A DNA stretch of 64,000 bases. Source: Bipolaris cookei. Taxonomy: Eukaryota; Ascomycota; Dothideomycetes; Pleosporales; Pleosporaceae. The notes beneath the pieces were generated by a model. The model searched no databases and had not been told where the DNA came from. It worked only from the letters and a program-made list of their open reading frames with translations. The position numbers and the translations under genes were made by a program. The DNA lies in NCBI GenBank assembly GCA_002286855.1, contig NRSV01000104.1, forward strand, positions 1-64,000. The letters run 5' to 3'. Below, one piece after another: positions 31,396 through 43,624 of this stretch (the stretch's first letter is position 1; every line of letters begins with the position of its first letter).

Positions 31396-34300
31396 ATGGC
31401 ACAGGGCACCAGAGGTCCGGCTACGGCTGCCATGCCGCCCAACGGCACTGCGACTGCGACTCACGATCCCGCCCCAACCCCCGTCAACCGCAAGAAGCAG
31501 AAGCGACGCGAGAAGGAGGCGGCCAAGAAGGCTGCCCAAGAGCCTCCCCCGTCTGCTTCTGCGCCTGCACCTGCCCGGAATGGCCTGTCCCCCGCCCAGC
31601 AGCAGCAGCAGCAACCGCAACCGCAACATCAACTCCAACAGCAGCAGCAACAGCAACAGCAACAGCAATATGCCCATCCCGAGCTCGATGAACCCCCATA
31701 TGAAGAGGGCCCCTACTACTCCGACGACGACTACGAACACACATACGGCGCCAATGGCGACTACCAGCAGCCCTACGGCCACGCTCCCGTGCGCGGCAGT
31801 TCGGGTAAGAAGTCGCGGCGCAAGAAGAAGGCGCCCTCTGCGCCCCCGCCGCTGGCCTACTCGCAGCATCTCCCCACGCGCCAGAGCCCCGCCCCAAACT
31901 CGCACTCGATGAACCGCTCCGCCTCTAAAAAAGACCGTATATGGAACACGTCCACGGCCGAGGAGCGAGAGCGCATACGCGACTTCTGGCTGTCCCTCGG
32001 TGAGGATGAGCGCAAGTCGCTCGTCAAGATTGAAAAAGAGGCCGTCCTGCGCAAGATGAAGGAGCAGCAGAAACACTCGTGCAGCTGCACCGTCTGCGGC
32101 CGCAAGCGCACCGCCATCGAGGAGGAGCTGGAAGTGCTGTATGATGCATACTACGAGGAACTCGAGCAGTACGCGCACCACCAGCAAGACGTCGCTAGTT
32201 TCATGCCCGAGGCTAATCATCGTTATGCGTCCAGTGCTCCTCATCCGCGCCCCATGCTCAACCCCCCACAACCGCACGGCCCCTACGACGACGATGACGA
32301 GGAAGAGTACGACTCGGGCGAGGAAGACGACGAAGACTCCGAGTACGACAGCGAGATATCCTCCGAAGGCGATTACAGCTCCGGCGAACCCTCCCTGCCA
32401 CCCCCAGAGCCCTCCGACTTTCTCCAGTTTGGCAGCAGTCTGCAGGTTAAAGGTATGCATAAATATACTCCGCCAACCACACAACCCCCCGCTGCTGGGA
32501 GCATGCTGATTCATCCCTTTAGGTGGCATACTTACAGTCGCTGACGATTTGCTCAAGAACGATGGGAAAAAGTTCATTGAAATGATGGAGCAGCTGGCCG
32601 AGCGGAGAATGCAGCGCGAAGAAGAGGCACAATTCTCGGCCCATCCAAACATGCAGCATCGTTCCTACGCTGGCCACAGTCACAGTGCTCCCCCACCAGA
32701 AGACGATGACTACGACGATGAGGGGGAAGACGACGACGACTACGACGAGGACGAGTACGATGAGGATGAGGACGATGAGGAAGTGCGTATTTTGTGTCGG
32801 AATCTCTCTACTTGCAACTAATTGACCCCAGGGGACCATGACGGAGGAGCAGCGCATGGAGGAGGGTCGTCGAATGTTTCAAATATTTGCAGCCCGGATG
32901 TTTGAGCAACGAGTACTCCAAGCATATCGAGAAAAAGTGGCAGCAGAGCGCCAACAGCGGTTGCTCGAAGAGTTAGCGGAAGAGGACATACGAAAGGACG
33001 CAAAAGAAGCAAAAAAGGCAAAAGAAGCCCAGAAGCGAAAGGAGAAGAAGGACAAGCAAAGGCAGCAAAAGGCAGAGGAAAAAGCTCGCAAAGAGGCGGA
33101 ACAGGCGGCCAAGGAGGCAGAAGCAAAGGCGGCAGAGGAAAAGCGACTGGAAGAACAGCGCAAGAAGCGCGAAGAGCAGCGGAAGAAGAAGGAAGCCGAG
33201 CGCAAGGCGCAAGAGGAGGAGAAGCAACGCAAGGAGGCTGAACGACTGAAGCGCCAGCAAGAAGAGCGTGAGAGGCAGCAAGAGGCCGAGAGGAAAGCAC
33301 GCGAGCAAAAAGCTTTGGAGAAAAAAGCCAAAGAGGAAGCAAAGCGCAAGGAACGCGAGGAACGGGAGGCCAAAGAGAAGGAGGCAAAAGAGAAAAAGGC
33401 TCAAGAGGAAAAGGAGCGCAAGGAACGTGAAGCCAAGTCAAAGACCGACAACAACAACAACAACAACAAGGACCGCCCGCGCAAGGAGGATCAAGCTGCT
33501 GTCGTAGCCGCTCACAATGCTGTTGCATCCAAGAAGACATCACAGCCCCCTGCCGTTGCATTGCCTCCTCAATTGCTCAAGCAAAACTCGTCTACAGGAA
33601 CACCCTCGCCCCATGTCACACCAGCTCTCCCAAAGGCCCCTACCCCGAATCGACCGCGGCAAACTTCGCAGCAAAATTCCCATGGTTCTTCGCCCAAGAC
33701 GCCCCATGCTACCATGACGACGAGCAAGTCAACCTCGCCATCGTCACAGTCGCATGGACAGTCAATACCACGGTCCATTTTGACAAAGCCTCCTATTCCA
33801 CAGCAAGCAATGTCCGCACCACATGGCCAGCCGACATCTCCAATGCCCCCCATGGGACCGCCACCGGGAATGCCAGGGCCACCGGGCTTAGGCATGGCCA
33901 ATATGCCTCCAGGTCTGAACGGATTCGGAAATCCAGGGTCAATGATACCTGGCATCATGGGACCCCGCCCCAACATGCCCTTCTTCCCGCAACCCACTCC
34001 GCAAGGCTTTCGCGGATTCCCACCGCCAGGCATGCACACTCCAGGTGCGCTACCCATGAGCCGAGGATTTCCAATGGAAGGACCTCCAGGGTTCCCTGCA
34101 CCCCCTGGATTCTCAGCACCGATGCCCTCCGCCTTTCCCATGGGCATGCCGTCACATTCTCGGCAGGGCTCTGGGTCTTTTGAGCGACTTTCGAGCGTTG
34201 AAAGCCCAATTGCGGCTCCCCAAGCGCAGCCTATTCAGAGACCGGCGCCCATCCAGCGACCTTCGAGCGTCAAGCCAGTCGATGACCCTAGGGGCTCCGA

Positions 34301-34976
34301 TATTGACGAGCTCGCAAGCCATCTTGGAAGCAAGGCCCTGTTGGACGACGAAGATGACATGCCCGAGCTGCCTGATCGACGGCCCAGCTTACAGCAACAC
34401 GGATCTGTGAGAGCTCCATCATTTGGGTTTGCAGACATTCCAGGTTCACAGTATGGCTCGTTTGGTGGGCCAGGTGGAGGGAGTATCTGGGGAACACCAC
34501 CATTGCAGGGGTTCAACTCTGGTGCCACGTGGGGTCACTCGCCAACCTCTAACATCTTCAACAGTCCGTTTTCAGCCCGAGGCCATGAGCGCAACCCGAA
34601 TGAACAGCGTATTGTCTGGCTCCGTCGCATAGTCTGCGCTGCCTGCAAGACGCTAGCTCTTCGCAGCCCCGACCCAGAAGGCTATGTCGACGCTTCAGAA
34701 GTGCACCGTCATGTTGATGCATCACGGGGTGCGCTTGAACCTGTCGTGTCTATGGACGAGATGAAGGAAGCTTGCGACATTCTCGATGTGACGCAAACCA
34801 ACGGCGGTGGCAGCCTCGAATACAAAGAAGAAAATGGCCGGCTCTCGCACATCAAGTTCAGCGACAATGCGCCAGCTCCTCCACCTTTGGGCGAAATCGG
34901 TAGTCCCATTCCTAGTCACAGCGTGTTGGCTGGTGGCTTTGGAAGATTTCCTGGACTTGGCCCGCAAGGCTTTTGA
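31396..34976 (+). CDS. nst1: Stress-response protein Nst1
   Basis: It is a negative regulator of salt tolerance in yeast and widely conserved in ascomycetes. Exons are 31396-32452, 32523-32782 and 32832-34976; introns of 70 and 49 bp; product about 1153 residues. Order: basic N-terminus (NRKKQKRREKEAAKKAA); a poly-Gln region near 75-95; WNTSTAEERERIRDFWLSL; a CSCTVCGRKR motif at about 231-240; two acidic runs (DDDDEEEYDSGEEDDEDSEYD; DDYDEDEYDEDEDDEE); then a very long Lys/Glu/Arg/Ala coiled coil (about 450-650), a Pro/Gly/Met-rich region and a folded tail (RRIVCAACKTLA, GYVDASEVHRHVD). The start at 31,396 is the first ATG after the low-complexity leader; 31,432 (MPPNGT) is an alternative. The coiled coil gives a long antisense shadow frame. 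Confidence 0.88.
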
Positions 34977-35796
34977 GGGCATTTGGTCTCACTCATTCCA
35001 CGTCCTATCTCTTTGGCAGCCGTGTTGTCTTTGGATCGGCTTGCTACGCCACATCTCTTCTGGACTTTTCTTGTTCGACTTTTCCCCCAGATAATCCAGT
35101 TGTGCCTTAGCTCAAGCGGAGGCAATCTACTTCACTTTCCTTGTGCCAAACAAGTCATTGACTATAGTGTAGAATGTGATGTCTTGCCATGTGGGGTTGA
35201 CGCTAACAGAACAGAGAGAGGTTAATTATTCGATGCCAGCAGCGCGAACAGCTAACAAGATATTGGCGGGTAGCATCGGGCGGCTCCACTCGAGATGCTA
35301 GGGTTGTAATGCGCGCTGTGGCAGTGTACAGAGAGAGGAGCGGTCAAGCTCTCCCCATCTCATGACCCCGCATTGGGTCAAGGTATGTAGCTGCAGCAGA
35401 AGCAAAAGGTAATTTTAGTAGCCCAAGTAGGGTAGCAATGACTATACTTTGGCGTGGGCTTTTGATTTGGTTCAGCCAAAGGTTGTTACGAGGCTGACGG
35501 TGTGCAACTAAGAATAGATTGAAGCCGAAGTGGGTGATGGCTAGCCAGGTACGAGTGCAACGTCATCCGAAGCGGAAAGAAGCAGCCCTGCAACATCCCT
35601 GCTAGCTGCGTGGGCGGGGTCTTTGCCTGCATCTGCCTCAGCACAACACTGTTGTACATCAAAAGCCACGCTCCCCGCTCTGAGGCATTACCTGTCAATC
35701 TCAGCATCAGTCTTGTGTGTTTTCTTGCCAATTTTTTCATCCCCTAACCAACATTCACTGCTTGACCTTTTTGGAGGAAGCCATCAAACAAGCATC
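34977..35796. other. Intergenic between nst1 and the phosphoacetylglucosamine mutase gene
   Basis: About 820 bp, nst1 3' UTR then the promoter of the next gene. Short open frames show no family features. I see no RNA gene or mobile element. Confidence 0.4.
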
Positions 35797-37734
35797 ATGT
35801 CTGACCCAATTGTCGATGCTGCGCAGAAGCACCCTGTGCCAGAGGGACTGGTGTACACATATGGCACTGCCGGGGTAGGAATGAACATATTTTAATTCAT
35901 TGAGATCATCAAGCTAATTGAGCATTTCTAGTTCCGAACAAAAGCGTACGACACCCCTCAGACTGCCTATCCGACCCTGCTCGCCGCCCACCGACACCCC
36001 GCACTCCACACCCTCACAACTAGGCTGACCGTCGCAGTGATGTCCTAGATTCTGTCTTGACCCGTGTTGGTATGATTGCAGCCCTCAGATCACGGGCACT
36101 CAAAGGAAAATGGATCGGAGTCATGATCACGGCTTCCCACAACCCACCTCAAGACAACGGTGTAAAGCTTGTTGAGCCAATGGTATGTTTCAGGCACAGG
36201 GTGTGGCAGTGACGAAAACTAACTCTCCCTAGGGCAACATGCTGCAGGTATGTCCATTTTCACTGCTCGACACCAGGCACAATCGATAGCGGACGATCTA
36301 ATAAAGCACACAGGAAGATTGGGAGGTTATCAGCACCGAGATGGCAAACAAGGCCACACCAGAAGACGTTTCCAAGTACTACCAAGAGATTGCGGGCCAG
36401 CACAAGATTGACCTTAGCACCCCTGCTCGTGTTGTTGTAGCCCGAGACACCAGAGCGTCTGGATCAAGGCTACTCGGATGCCTTGTCGATGGTCTGAACG
36501 GCGCCGGCGCTGAGACCAAGGACTATGGGTTTTTGACCACACCTCAGCTACACTACATGGTTCGTTGCCTCAACACACAGGGCACACCAGACGCTTATGG
36601 CGAGCCTACCGAAAAGGGCTACTATGAGAAGTTTGGCACAGCCTTCAAGACAGCCCTGCGTGGCAAGAAGCCTTCAGGTAGCTTGACGGTTGATTGCGCC
36701 AACGGTGTTGGTGGACCCAAGCTGAACGAGCTGATCAAGCATCTGCCATCCAAGGACGAGGGCGGTCTCGAGATTTTTGTCATCAACGACAATGTCATCA
36801 AGCCCGAAAGTCTGAATGTCGATGTGAGTGGTGTCTTGCTTCAAAGTGAAACTTTTACTGAGCATGGACACAGTGCGGTGCAGACTTTGTCAAGACCAAC
36901 CAGCGAGCACCACCGTCATCAAAGGCTGGCCCTGGGGACCGATGCTGCTCACTCGACGGTGATGCTGACCGTGTAGTGTACTATTTCAAGGACGAGAAGA
37001 ATGTGTTCCGTCTGCTCGATGGCGACCGTATTGCGAGTCTTGTTGCTTCGTTCCTAGGCGACACAGTGCGTCAGAGCGGACTTGCTGACAAGCTTAGTAT
37101 CGGAGTTGTCCAAACTGCATATGCAAACGGCGCCGCCACAAAGTATGTCGAGGAGACACTGAAGCTCAAGGTCGACTGCACGCCTACCGGTGTCAAGTAC
37201 CTGCACCACGCAGCTGAAAAGCTGGACATTGGTGTCTACTTTGAGGCCAACGGCCACGGCACCGTCATCTTCTCTGCTGACACGCTCGATACCATCGCAA
37301 AGCATGAGCCTCGTAACCCCGGTGAAAAGGAGGCTCTTGATGTGCTTCGTGCATGCATCAACCTCATCAATCAGTCGGTTGGAGACGCGCTTTCTGACTT
37401 TTTGCTTGTCGAGGTCGTGCTTGCGCACAAGCACTGGGGCCCGCAAGAGTGGCTGTCGACATACAGCGACCTGCCCAACCGCCTTCTCAAGGTGCAGGTG
37501 CAGGACCGAAGGATCTTCAAGACGACGGATGCTGAGCGAAAACTTACGTCACCTGAGGGCCTCCAGGCGCAGATCGACAAGGAAGTTCAAAAGGTGCGCC
37601 AAGGGCGCTCTTTTGCTCGTGCCAGTGGTACCGAGGACGCAGTTCGTGTGTACGCAGAGGCCGAAACACGAGCCGAGGCCGACGATTTGGCCAGGAAGGT
37701 GCACGATCTCGTCAAGGCGGCGGGTGGCGCTTAG
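35797..37734 (+). CDS. pcm1: Phosphoacetylglucosamine mutase (AGM1/PCM1)
   Basis: It converts GlcNAc-6-phosphate to GlcNAc-1-phosphate on the way to UDP-GlcNAc, for chitin, N-glycans and GPI anchors. Six exons: 35797-35874, 35932-35945 (14 bp), 36038-36182, 36233-36247 (15 bp), 36314-36823 and 36874-37734; 540 residues, the normal length. YGTAGFRTKADVLDSV is built across exons 1-3, which proves the 14-bp micro-exon. The phosphoserine loop is MITASHNPPQDNGVK; GNMLQ is the 15-bp exon; the Mg loop is SLDGDADR at about 288; the sugar loop is FEANGHGT; the phosphate loop is RASGTEDAVRVY. The first donor is GTAGGA, a weaker site. All catalytic segments are intact. Confidence 0.94.
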
Positions 37735-39173
37735 AAACCGCTGCACGTGTTGCCAAGTGCTATTCGCTCTTGTGGTGAGATGTGTTTGTATGAGCAAGGC
37801 ATTTGTCAAGGAGATGGGACGGATGAAACAAAGTCAGTCAAGAGCTTCAGCATGGACGACTTGTTTGCACCGGATGTTGTTAGCCCTGGGCGAACAAAGA
37901 AAAAGGCAGTCTGAATAGTCTGAGGAAGTGAATTGGTTTGGGTTCCTTGGTGCTGAGATGACGAAAAAAAAGGCGGTAGACATTGCTGCTATACGAATGA
38001 ATGAACAATGATACTTGGTATGAATCAGGAAAGAAATTTAACCTTTTCTAGAAACAAACAAGCTTCGGTATGGTGTAAGATTACGTGAGATGATGCTACT
38101 ACCAACTTGAGCACAGTAGCGATTACGAACGGGAGCAGATTTACAAACTGTGCTGGTTGATCGATCCAAGTGCACGTATACATGTTTGTGATGTACTTAT
38201 TGCCAGCTCATTCCTGTTCCATTTGAACTGCTCAGGTTAATGATGGGCCGGAAGAGTCGGCATGGGCAGCGGCCAATGAAAGAGGCAGCGCCACGTGCAC
38301 ACGAAACCCACCCCTTGAAGCATAAAGATGGCGGTGATTGTGGTGTGGCCTGAAACACGAAACCAGGAAACCGCAGCCTTATCCGGAACAATGGTCGCCC
38401 TGTTAAATATGAATAGCCATGGACGATACCATCTCGGTCGGCAGTCAAAGCCCCCATTTCCGACGGATCAACGGCGATCGACTGTGCCGCGGTGCAAGAT
38501 ACGATGGCTGACGGACTCTCTCTCCAGTGCCAGTTCCCCTACAGTTCCTCAGCAAGGAGGGAAAGAAGAGAGAAGGCGTCTCCAGACGATCACTTCTCCT
38601 AGTGAACGGGCGGCTCCCTACTCCAAGGCGCTTGCGATGGCATCCAAGCGAAAGACCAGGGCCTGGAACCCAAAATAAAGACAGCCGCAAGCCTTGCCTT
38701 GGCCTGCCGCGCACCCTTTTCCCTTTTCCTTGTCGGCGTCAAACGGCGGCGCTGGGACAACGAATGGGCGGGCGTGTCTGGACATGTGACAGGGATCCGC
38801 CGGCGAAGGGGGGTACTAATCGTCATCCTGGGGCCAACAGGCACCACGCCGCCGATCGCAACATTTTGTTGTACCACCTTGCGACTCTGCAACCACCCGA
38901 CTCTGTCTTCTCGCTCTTTCTACCTTTGCTATCTTTTCTACTGCTCCTTGCATAATTTGAATATTCTAATCGCAGGATATCCTGCGTCTAGAAACACCTT
39001 TGTAGTTTGCTAATCGCCTGCTTCTACGGGGTGATCATCTGTCAGAGATATGCGCTGAGCAGTCTCGCACCTGACAATCTCCCCTCGTTGCCTTTCCAGT
39101 ATACAGTGCGCCTGCACATGTCCAACTAAACACCTCTCGCTACCACACAGTCAGAATAACTCCCACATTCGTT
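37735..39173. other. 1.4-kb intergenic region upstream of the CSC1-like gene
   Basis: No convincing gene on either strand. The open frames at about 38,200-38,955 are GC-driven and have no family features. A C/T-rich tract at 38,880-38,945 resembles a fungal promoter pyrimidine stretch. No repeat or transposon ends were found. Confidence 0.4.
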
Positions 39174-42100
39174 ATGGCTTCCATTTCCCGTAATACGCTG
39201 CTCTGGCGGGACCTGAGCGTAGAAGAGAAGTTTGAGCAATTGATGGAGAATAATCCACTTGGTGCTCAAGTACGTTGCATGCTCCCTCTTCCCCGCCAGA
39301 GATCCCTGACAATTCCAGGTATCACAAGACTCGGTTCTCGTCGCTATCGGAACCTCCTTTGGCATAACCGCTGCCCTTTTTGTCGCCTTTTTAATTCTAC
39401 GACCCTTTAATACCATCGTTTACGCACCCCGCCTCCGTCATACAGATGAAAAGCACCGACCGCCACCACTGGATAAGAGCCTCTTCGCCTGGTACAAGCC
39501 AGTCTTCAAAACAAATGAGCCTGAATATGTCGACAAGATTGGTCTGGATGCGACGCTGTTTCTGCGCTTTGCCCGCATGTGCAGGAACATGTTTGTTGTA
39601 CTCGCCATCCTGGGCTGCGCAATCATAGTCCCCGTCAATGTTGCCAATTCGGTGCCAACTCAAAAAAAGGTCGAAGGTAATATTAGTTCCAGGATCATCT
39701 TTCTCATGACGCCAAGAGACTTGGCTGGTCAAGTCTTTTGGGCTTTTGTCGTCTTTGCCTACATTCTGGATATCACAGTGTGTGCGTTTCTCTGGTGGAC
39801 ATACCGCGCAGTGCACCGTCTGCGACGCCAATATCTCGAAAGTCCAGACTACCAAAACAGTCTCCATTCCCGGACCTTGATGATCACCGACATTAGCCGT
39901 AGCTTTCGCAGCGACCAAGGTATCATTGAGATTGTGGACACGCTGAAGACTACTCCTGACGTGCCCCGTGTATCCATTGGTCGAAACGTAAAAGATGTCC
40001 CTGATTTGATTGAGGAGCACGAGGAGGCGGTTGTAGAACTTGAGAATGTACTGGCAAAGTATCTGAAGAATCCAGCTCAGCTGCCGGCTGAGCGCCCCAT
40101 GTGCACTCCGCATAAGAAGGATCCAGAGTTCATAGGCCGAAAACAAAAGGTGGACGCCATCGACTACCTCACAGCCCGTATCCAACGACTCGAGGCTCAG
40201 ATCAAGGAAGTCCGGGAGTCAATCGATAAGCGCGACGCTCTTCCATATGGCTTCGCCAGTTACGAAAACATCACTTCTGCTCATACTGTAGCATTCAATG
40301 CCCGCAGCAAGCATGTCAAAGGAACCACGGTCCGCCTTGCACCCAAGCCAAAGGACATTATCTGGAAGAATCTGACTTTGGATCCAAAGACGAGACGGTG
40401 GAGGAAGACTGTGAACAACTTCTGGATTACGCTCTTGACATTGCTCTACTTTATTCCCAACGCCCTCATTGCCGTCTTTCTGTCAAAGCTCTCCAACTTG
40501 GGTTTCGTATGGCCAACTTTCCAGACCGAACTGGCTAGACATGCCGACTTTTGGGCCGTGGTACAAGGTCTCGCTGCGCCGGCTCTAACCTCTCTCTTCT
40601 ACTACTTTCTGCCCATCATCTTCCGCCGCCTCTCGATCAAGTCCGGAGATCAAACCAAAACAAGTCGTGAACGCCACGTCACGGCACAACTATACGCTTT
40701 CTTTGTCTTCAACAACCTCTTTGTCTTTTCACTCTTCAGCGCTGTCTTTGGTATGATTGTCATGATTGTCAATCTTGCAAGCAAGCAAAATGTGGCGTTT
40801 ATGGATATTATGCGCTCTATTGCCTTTTTCGATACCACTATGCGCACGCTCTGCGAAGTCTCGCCTTTTTGGGTTACGTGGCTTGTGCAACGTAACTTGG
40901 GTGCGGCCATTGACCTGGCCCAGGCTGTAAACCTGGCTTGGGGCAGCTTCTCGCGCAAGTTTTTGAATCCTACTCCTAGGGATCTGATTAACCGGACTGC
41001 ACCACCGCCGTTTGATTACGCTAGTTACTATAACTACTTCCTGTTTTACTCGACGGTCGCCTTCTGCTTTGCGCCCTTGCAACCTGTCACGCTCGTTATC
41101 GTTGCAATCTACTTTTCTCTGGACAGTTGGATGAAGAAGTATCTTCTCATGTAAGTGGATGTTATTGCTGCAACTGGAGTGCCGACTGATCGTATCCAGG
41201 TACGTTTTCTGTACAAAGAATGAGTCCGGAGGTGCATTTTGGCGTGTTCTTTTCAACCGTATGCTCGTTGGTGTTTTCCTCTCCAACTGCATCGTCGCAC
41301 TTTTGGTTACTGCTCGTGGAGCGAGCTTCAAATGGCACATGCTCGCGGCTTTGGCCCCTCTTCCTGTAGCGTTGATTGCGTTCAAGTTTTACTGCAAAAG
41401 CACCTTTGACAATTCGCTCAAGTACTACACTCAGGGTGATAGTAAGAAGGGTGTCGAAGCACCTACGCCAATCGACAAGGAATCGAGGAAGAGGGATCGT
41501 GTTGCTGTGAGGTTTGGGTACGTTACTCTCGTTATTTTTCAATTGCCCCGCTTGGCTATCAATCGTGGTTCGTGGATTTGCGAGTTTTACTAACATTGAA
41601 TCAGTCACCCGGCTCTCTATCAGAAACTCACCGTTCCCATGGTCAATGAGAAGTCAAAACACTTACTTGCTGAAATCTACCGCGGCCGTCTAGACGGTGA
41701 CATTGGCGATACAGCCGCATTCAGCGATGTCTACACCATGAAACGCATGTCCAAAGAAAATCCCGGCAAAATGACATCCGGCGCTGCCCCCGCACCCTTT
41801 GAATTCGTCTCAGAATCCAACATGGACTTTGAAAACTACAAGAACCGCCCCGAATTCAGCGATGAACACGGCGGCGAAGGATCCGTCTACGGCGGCGAAA
41901 GTAGCACCCACCGTCCCGACACCCCGAATTCCCACTGGGGTGGCGGCGCCGCCACCGACCGCGGCCGCTCCCGTTCCCGCGACTCAGAACGCACGTTCGG
42001 CGGAGGCGCCGACGAAACAGGCGTCTCGTATCCCGCCGGCTACCACCAGACCCCCTCTGCACTCCGGGAATACAGCCCGAGTCCCGACCCAGGCCTCGGC

Positions 42101-42286
42101 ATGCGCAGACTAGATAGCACGGAGAGTCCGTACGAGATTCCAGACGATGAAGGGAATCGCAATCTTGTACATAGTGCTGCGCCTATGGGTGCGGTTAGGA
42201 CGCCCGGTGCACCACATCAGCAGCAGTATACGCCGTATAGTCCTAGTAAGGATGGGGTGGGGCAGCAGGATTATTTTATGAGGTGA
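39174..42286 (+). CDS. CSC1/OSCA-like (DUF221) stress-gated cation channel
   Basis: It is a plasma- or vacuolar-membrane osmosensitive channel of the TMEM63/OSCA family. Exons are 39174-39269, 39319-41150, 41200-41517 and 41605-42286; introns 49, 49 and 87 bp; 975 residues. Order: an N-terminal TM (SVLVAIGTSFGITAALFVAF); TM2 and TM3 with RMCRNMFVVLAILGCAIIVP and VFWAFVVFAYILD; an RRM-like cytosolic loop starting SRTLMITDIS; IIWKNLTLD before the pore block; then about seven further TMs, including LYFIPNALIAVFLSKL and YYNYFLFYSTVAFCF. The cytosolic tail is hydrophilic and rich in Ser, Pro and Gly (GGGAATDRGRSRSRDSERTF). The family-typical order is complete. A pogo element lies 255 bp downstream. 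Confidence 0.9.
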
Positions 42287-42541
42287 AAGTTGAAGATACG
42301 ACTGGAGTGAGGGGGTTTTTTTGTGATGTTTTGGCATAGCGGGTATGGTGTTTATTGTTTGTTATTTTGAGAAAAAAAAGAATAGGTTAGAGTCAATATT
42401 GCAAAGGGGACATAATCTCATAAACTTGTGACGCCTAGACAAATCAGATGGAGAATTGGGGGTATACTCGTAGCGGTCTTTCTATCAGAAAATGTGTATG
42501 GTATTCGAGGTTCAGCGGTTCATGACTTATAAATCTTACTA

Positions 42542-43624
42542 ACGTAGTTTACAAGCGAGCGCCGCACCCCACCAACTTCGCGCACCTCTTTCATCTTAAT
42601 GTACAATGGCTCAACGTAGCGTTAGTCAGCTGGTTTCAAATAAATCAAACGTTCAACTTGCTATCTCCTCTATTAAATCTGGCCAGATACAGAGTAATCG
42701 CAGTGCTGCCGCTATCTATAACGTGTCAGAACGAACAATCCACCGCCGACGCATTGGCAAGCCTGCCCGACGCGATTGCCAGCTCAACTCAAAGAAGCTC
42801 ACTAAGCTAGAAGAGGAGGTGGTAGTTAAACATACACTTAATCTCGATATATGTGGATTTTCGCGTACCTACGCAGCTGTACGCGATATGGCTGATAAGC
42901 TGCTAGCTGCTAGCTGCGCGCGGCGCTGGCAAGGTCGGCGCCTACTGGCCACGCAACTTTATCAAGCGTACAGACAGTCTTACAACGCGTTTAAATTGAG
43001 CGTACGATAGGCAGAGAGCTCTATGCGAAGATTCAGTCCTATTTAAGAGCTGGTTTGAGCTTGTAGAGCAGACAAAGGCCAAGTATGGCATCTGCGACGA
43101 GGACGTCTATAACTTTTACGAAGCCGGCTTTATGATGGGCAAGATTACGACTCAGCTTGTCGTTACAGCGTCAGAAAGGAGAGGCCGGCCAAAGGCAGTT
43201 GAGCCAGACAATCGTGAGTGGGTGACGTTGATCGCTGCGATCAACGCAGCTGGCTGATCACCAGCCTTGAAAGGGCTAATGAGGCAGCAACAAAGCGTAG
43301 GCAACGTAAAAGAAAGCGGATACGGAAGCAAGGAGTGCTAACAAAGGGAGCTGGAGAGGATCTACTTGCTCAGCGTGAGGCTGATGAGCAGATTGCTCAT
43401 GAAGAGCGTCAAGGAGGAGAGCGATCAGGTGTCAGCCGCCAGGCTCTTGCGCGCTGTAGTAGGTGTAGAGAGGCTGGCCATAACTCGCATACATGTAAAA
43501 AAGATACTTTATATAGTACTTAATCTAATACCTTGTTATGTATAAGTTTTATTAATTTGTGGTAGAGCTGTACAGGTGTAGAGGTGCGCGAAGTTGGTGG
43601 GGTGCGGCGCTCGCTTGTAAACTA
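42542..43624 (+). mobile_element. Internally deleted pogo/Fot-type transposon, copy 2
   Basis: Same family as 6295-7171. The TIR core GTTTACAAGCGAGCGCCGC is at the left (42,547) and its complement ends at 43,622, with TA on each side at 42545-42546 and 43623-43624. An outer TA plus ACG at 42540-42544 matches copy 1, but the right outer bases have diverged, so the true edge is uncertain by 4-5 bp. 42606-43010 encodes the HTH (SAAAIYNVSERTIHRRR). A mutated middle includes YNFYEAGFMMGKIT, where the first catalytic Asp is replaced. 43,340-43,523 encodes the knuckle tail CSRCREAGHNSHTC. The deletion junction, near 43,255, differs from that of copy 1. Confidence 0.85.

Noticed and set aside
30334..31402. 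Long minus- and plus-strand frames up to 246 codons
   Set aside because: Pro/Arg/Ser/His low complexity in a GC-rich leader; no start, splice or family support.
31141..32652. Minus-strand frame of 503 codons opposite NST1
   Set aside because: Mirror of the acidic and Gln-rich coding sequence; rich in Leu/Val/Arg with no domain.
32818..33561. Minus-strand frame of 247 codons
   Set aside because: Antisense of the NST1 Lys/Glu coiled coil (CTT/CTC codons read as Leu/Phe/Ser).
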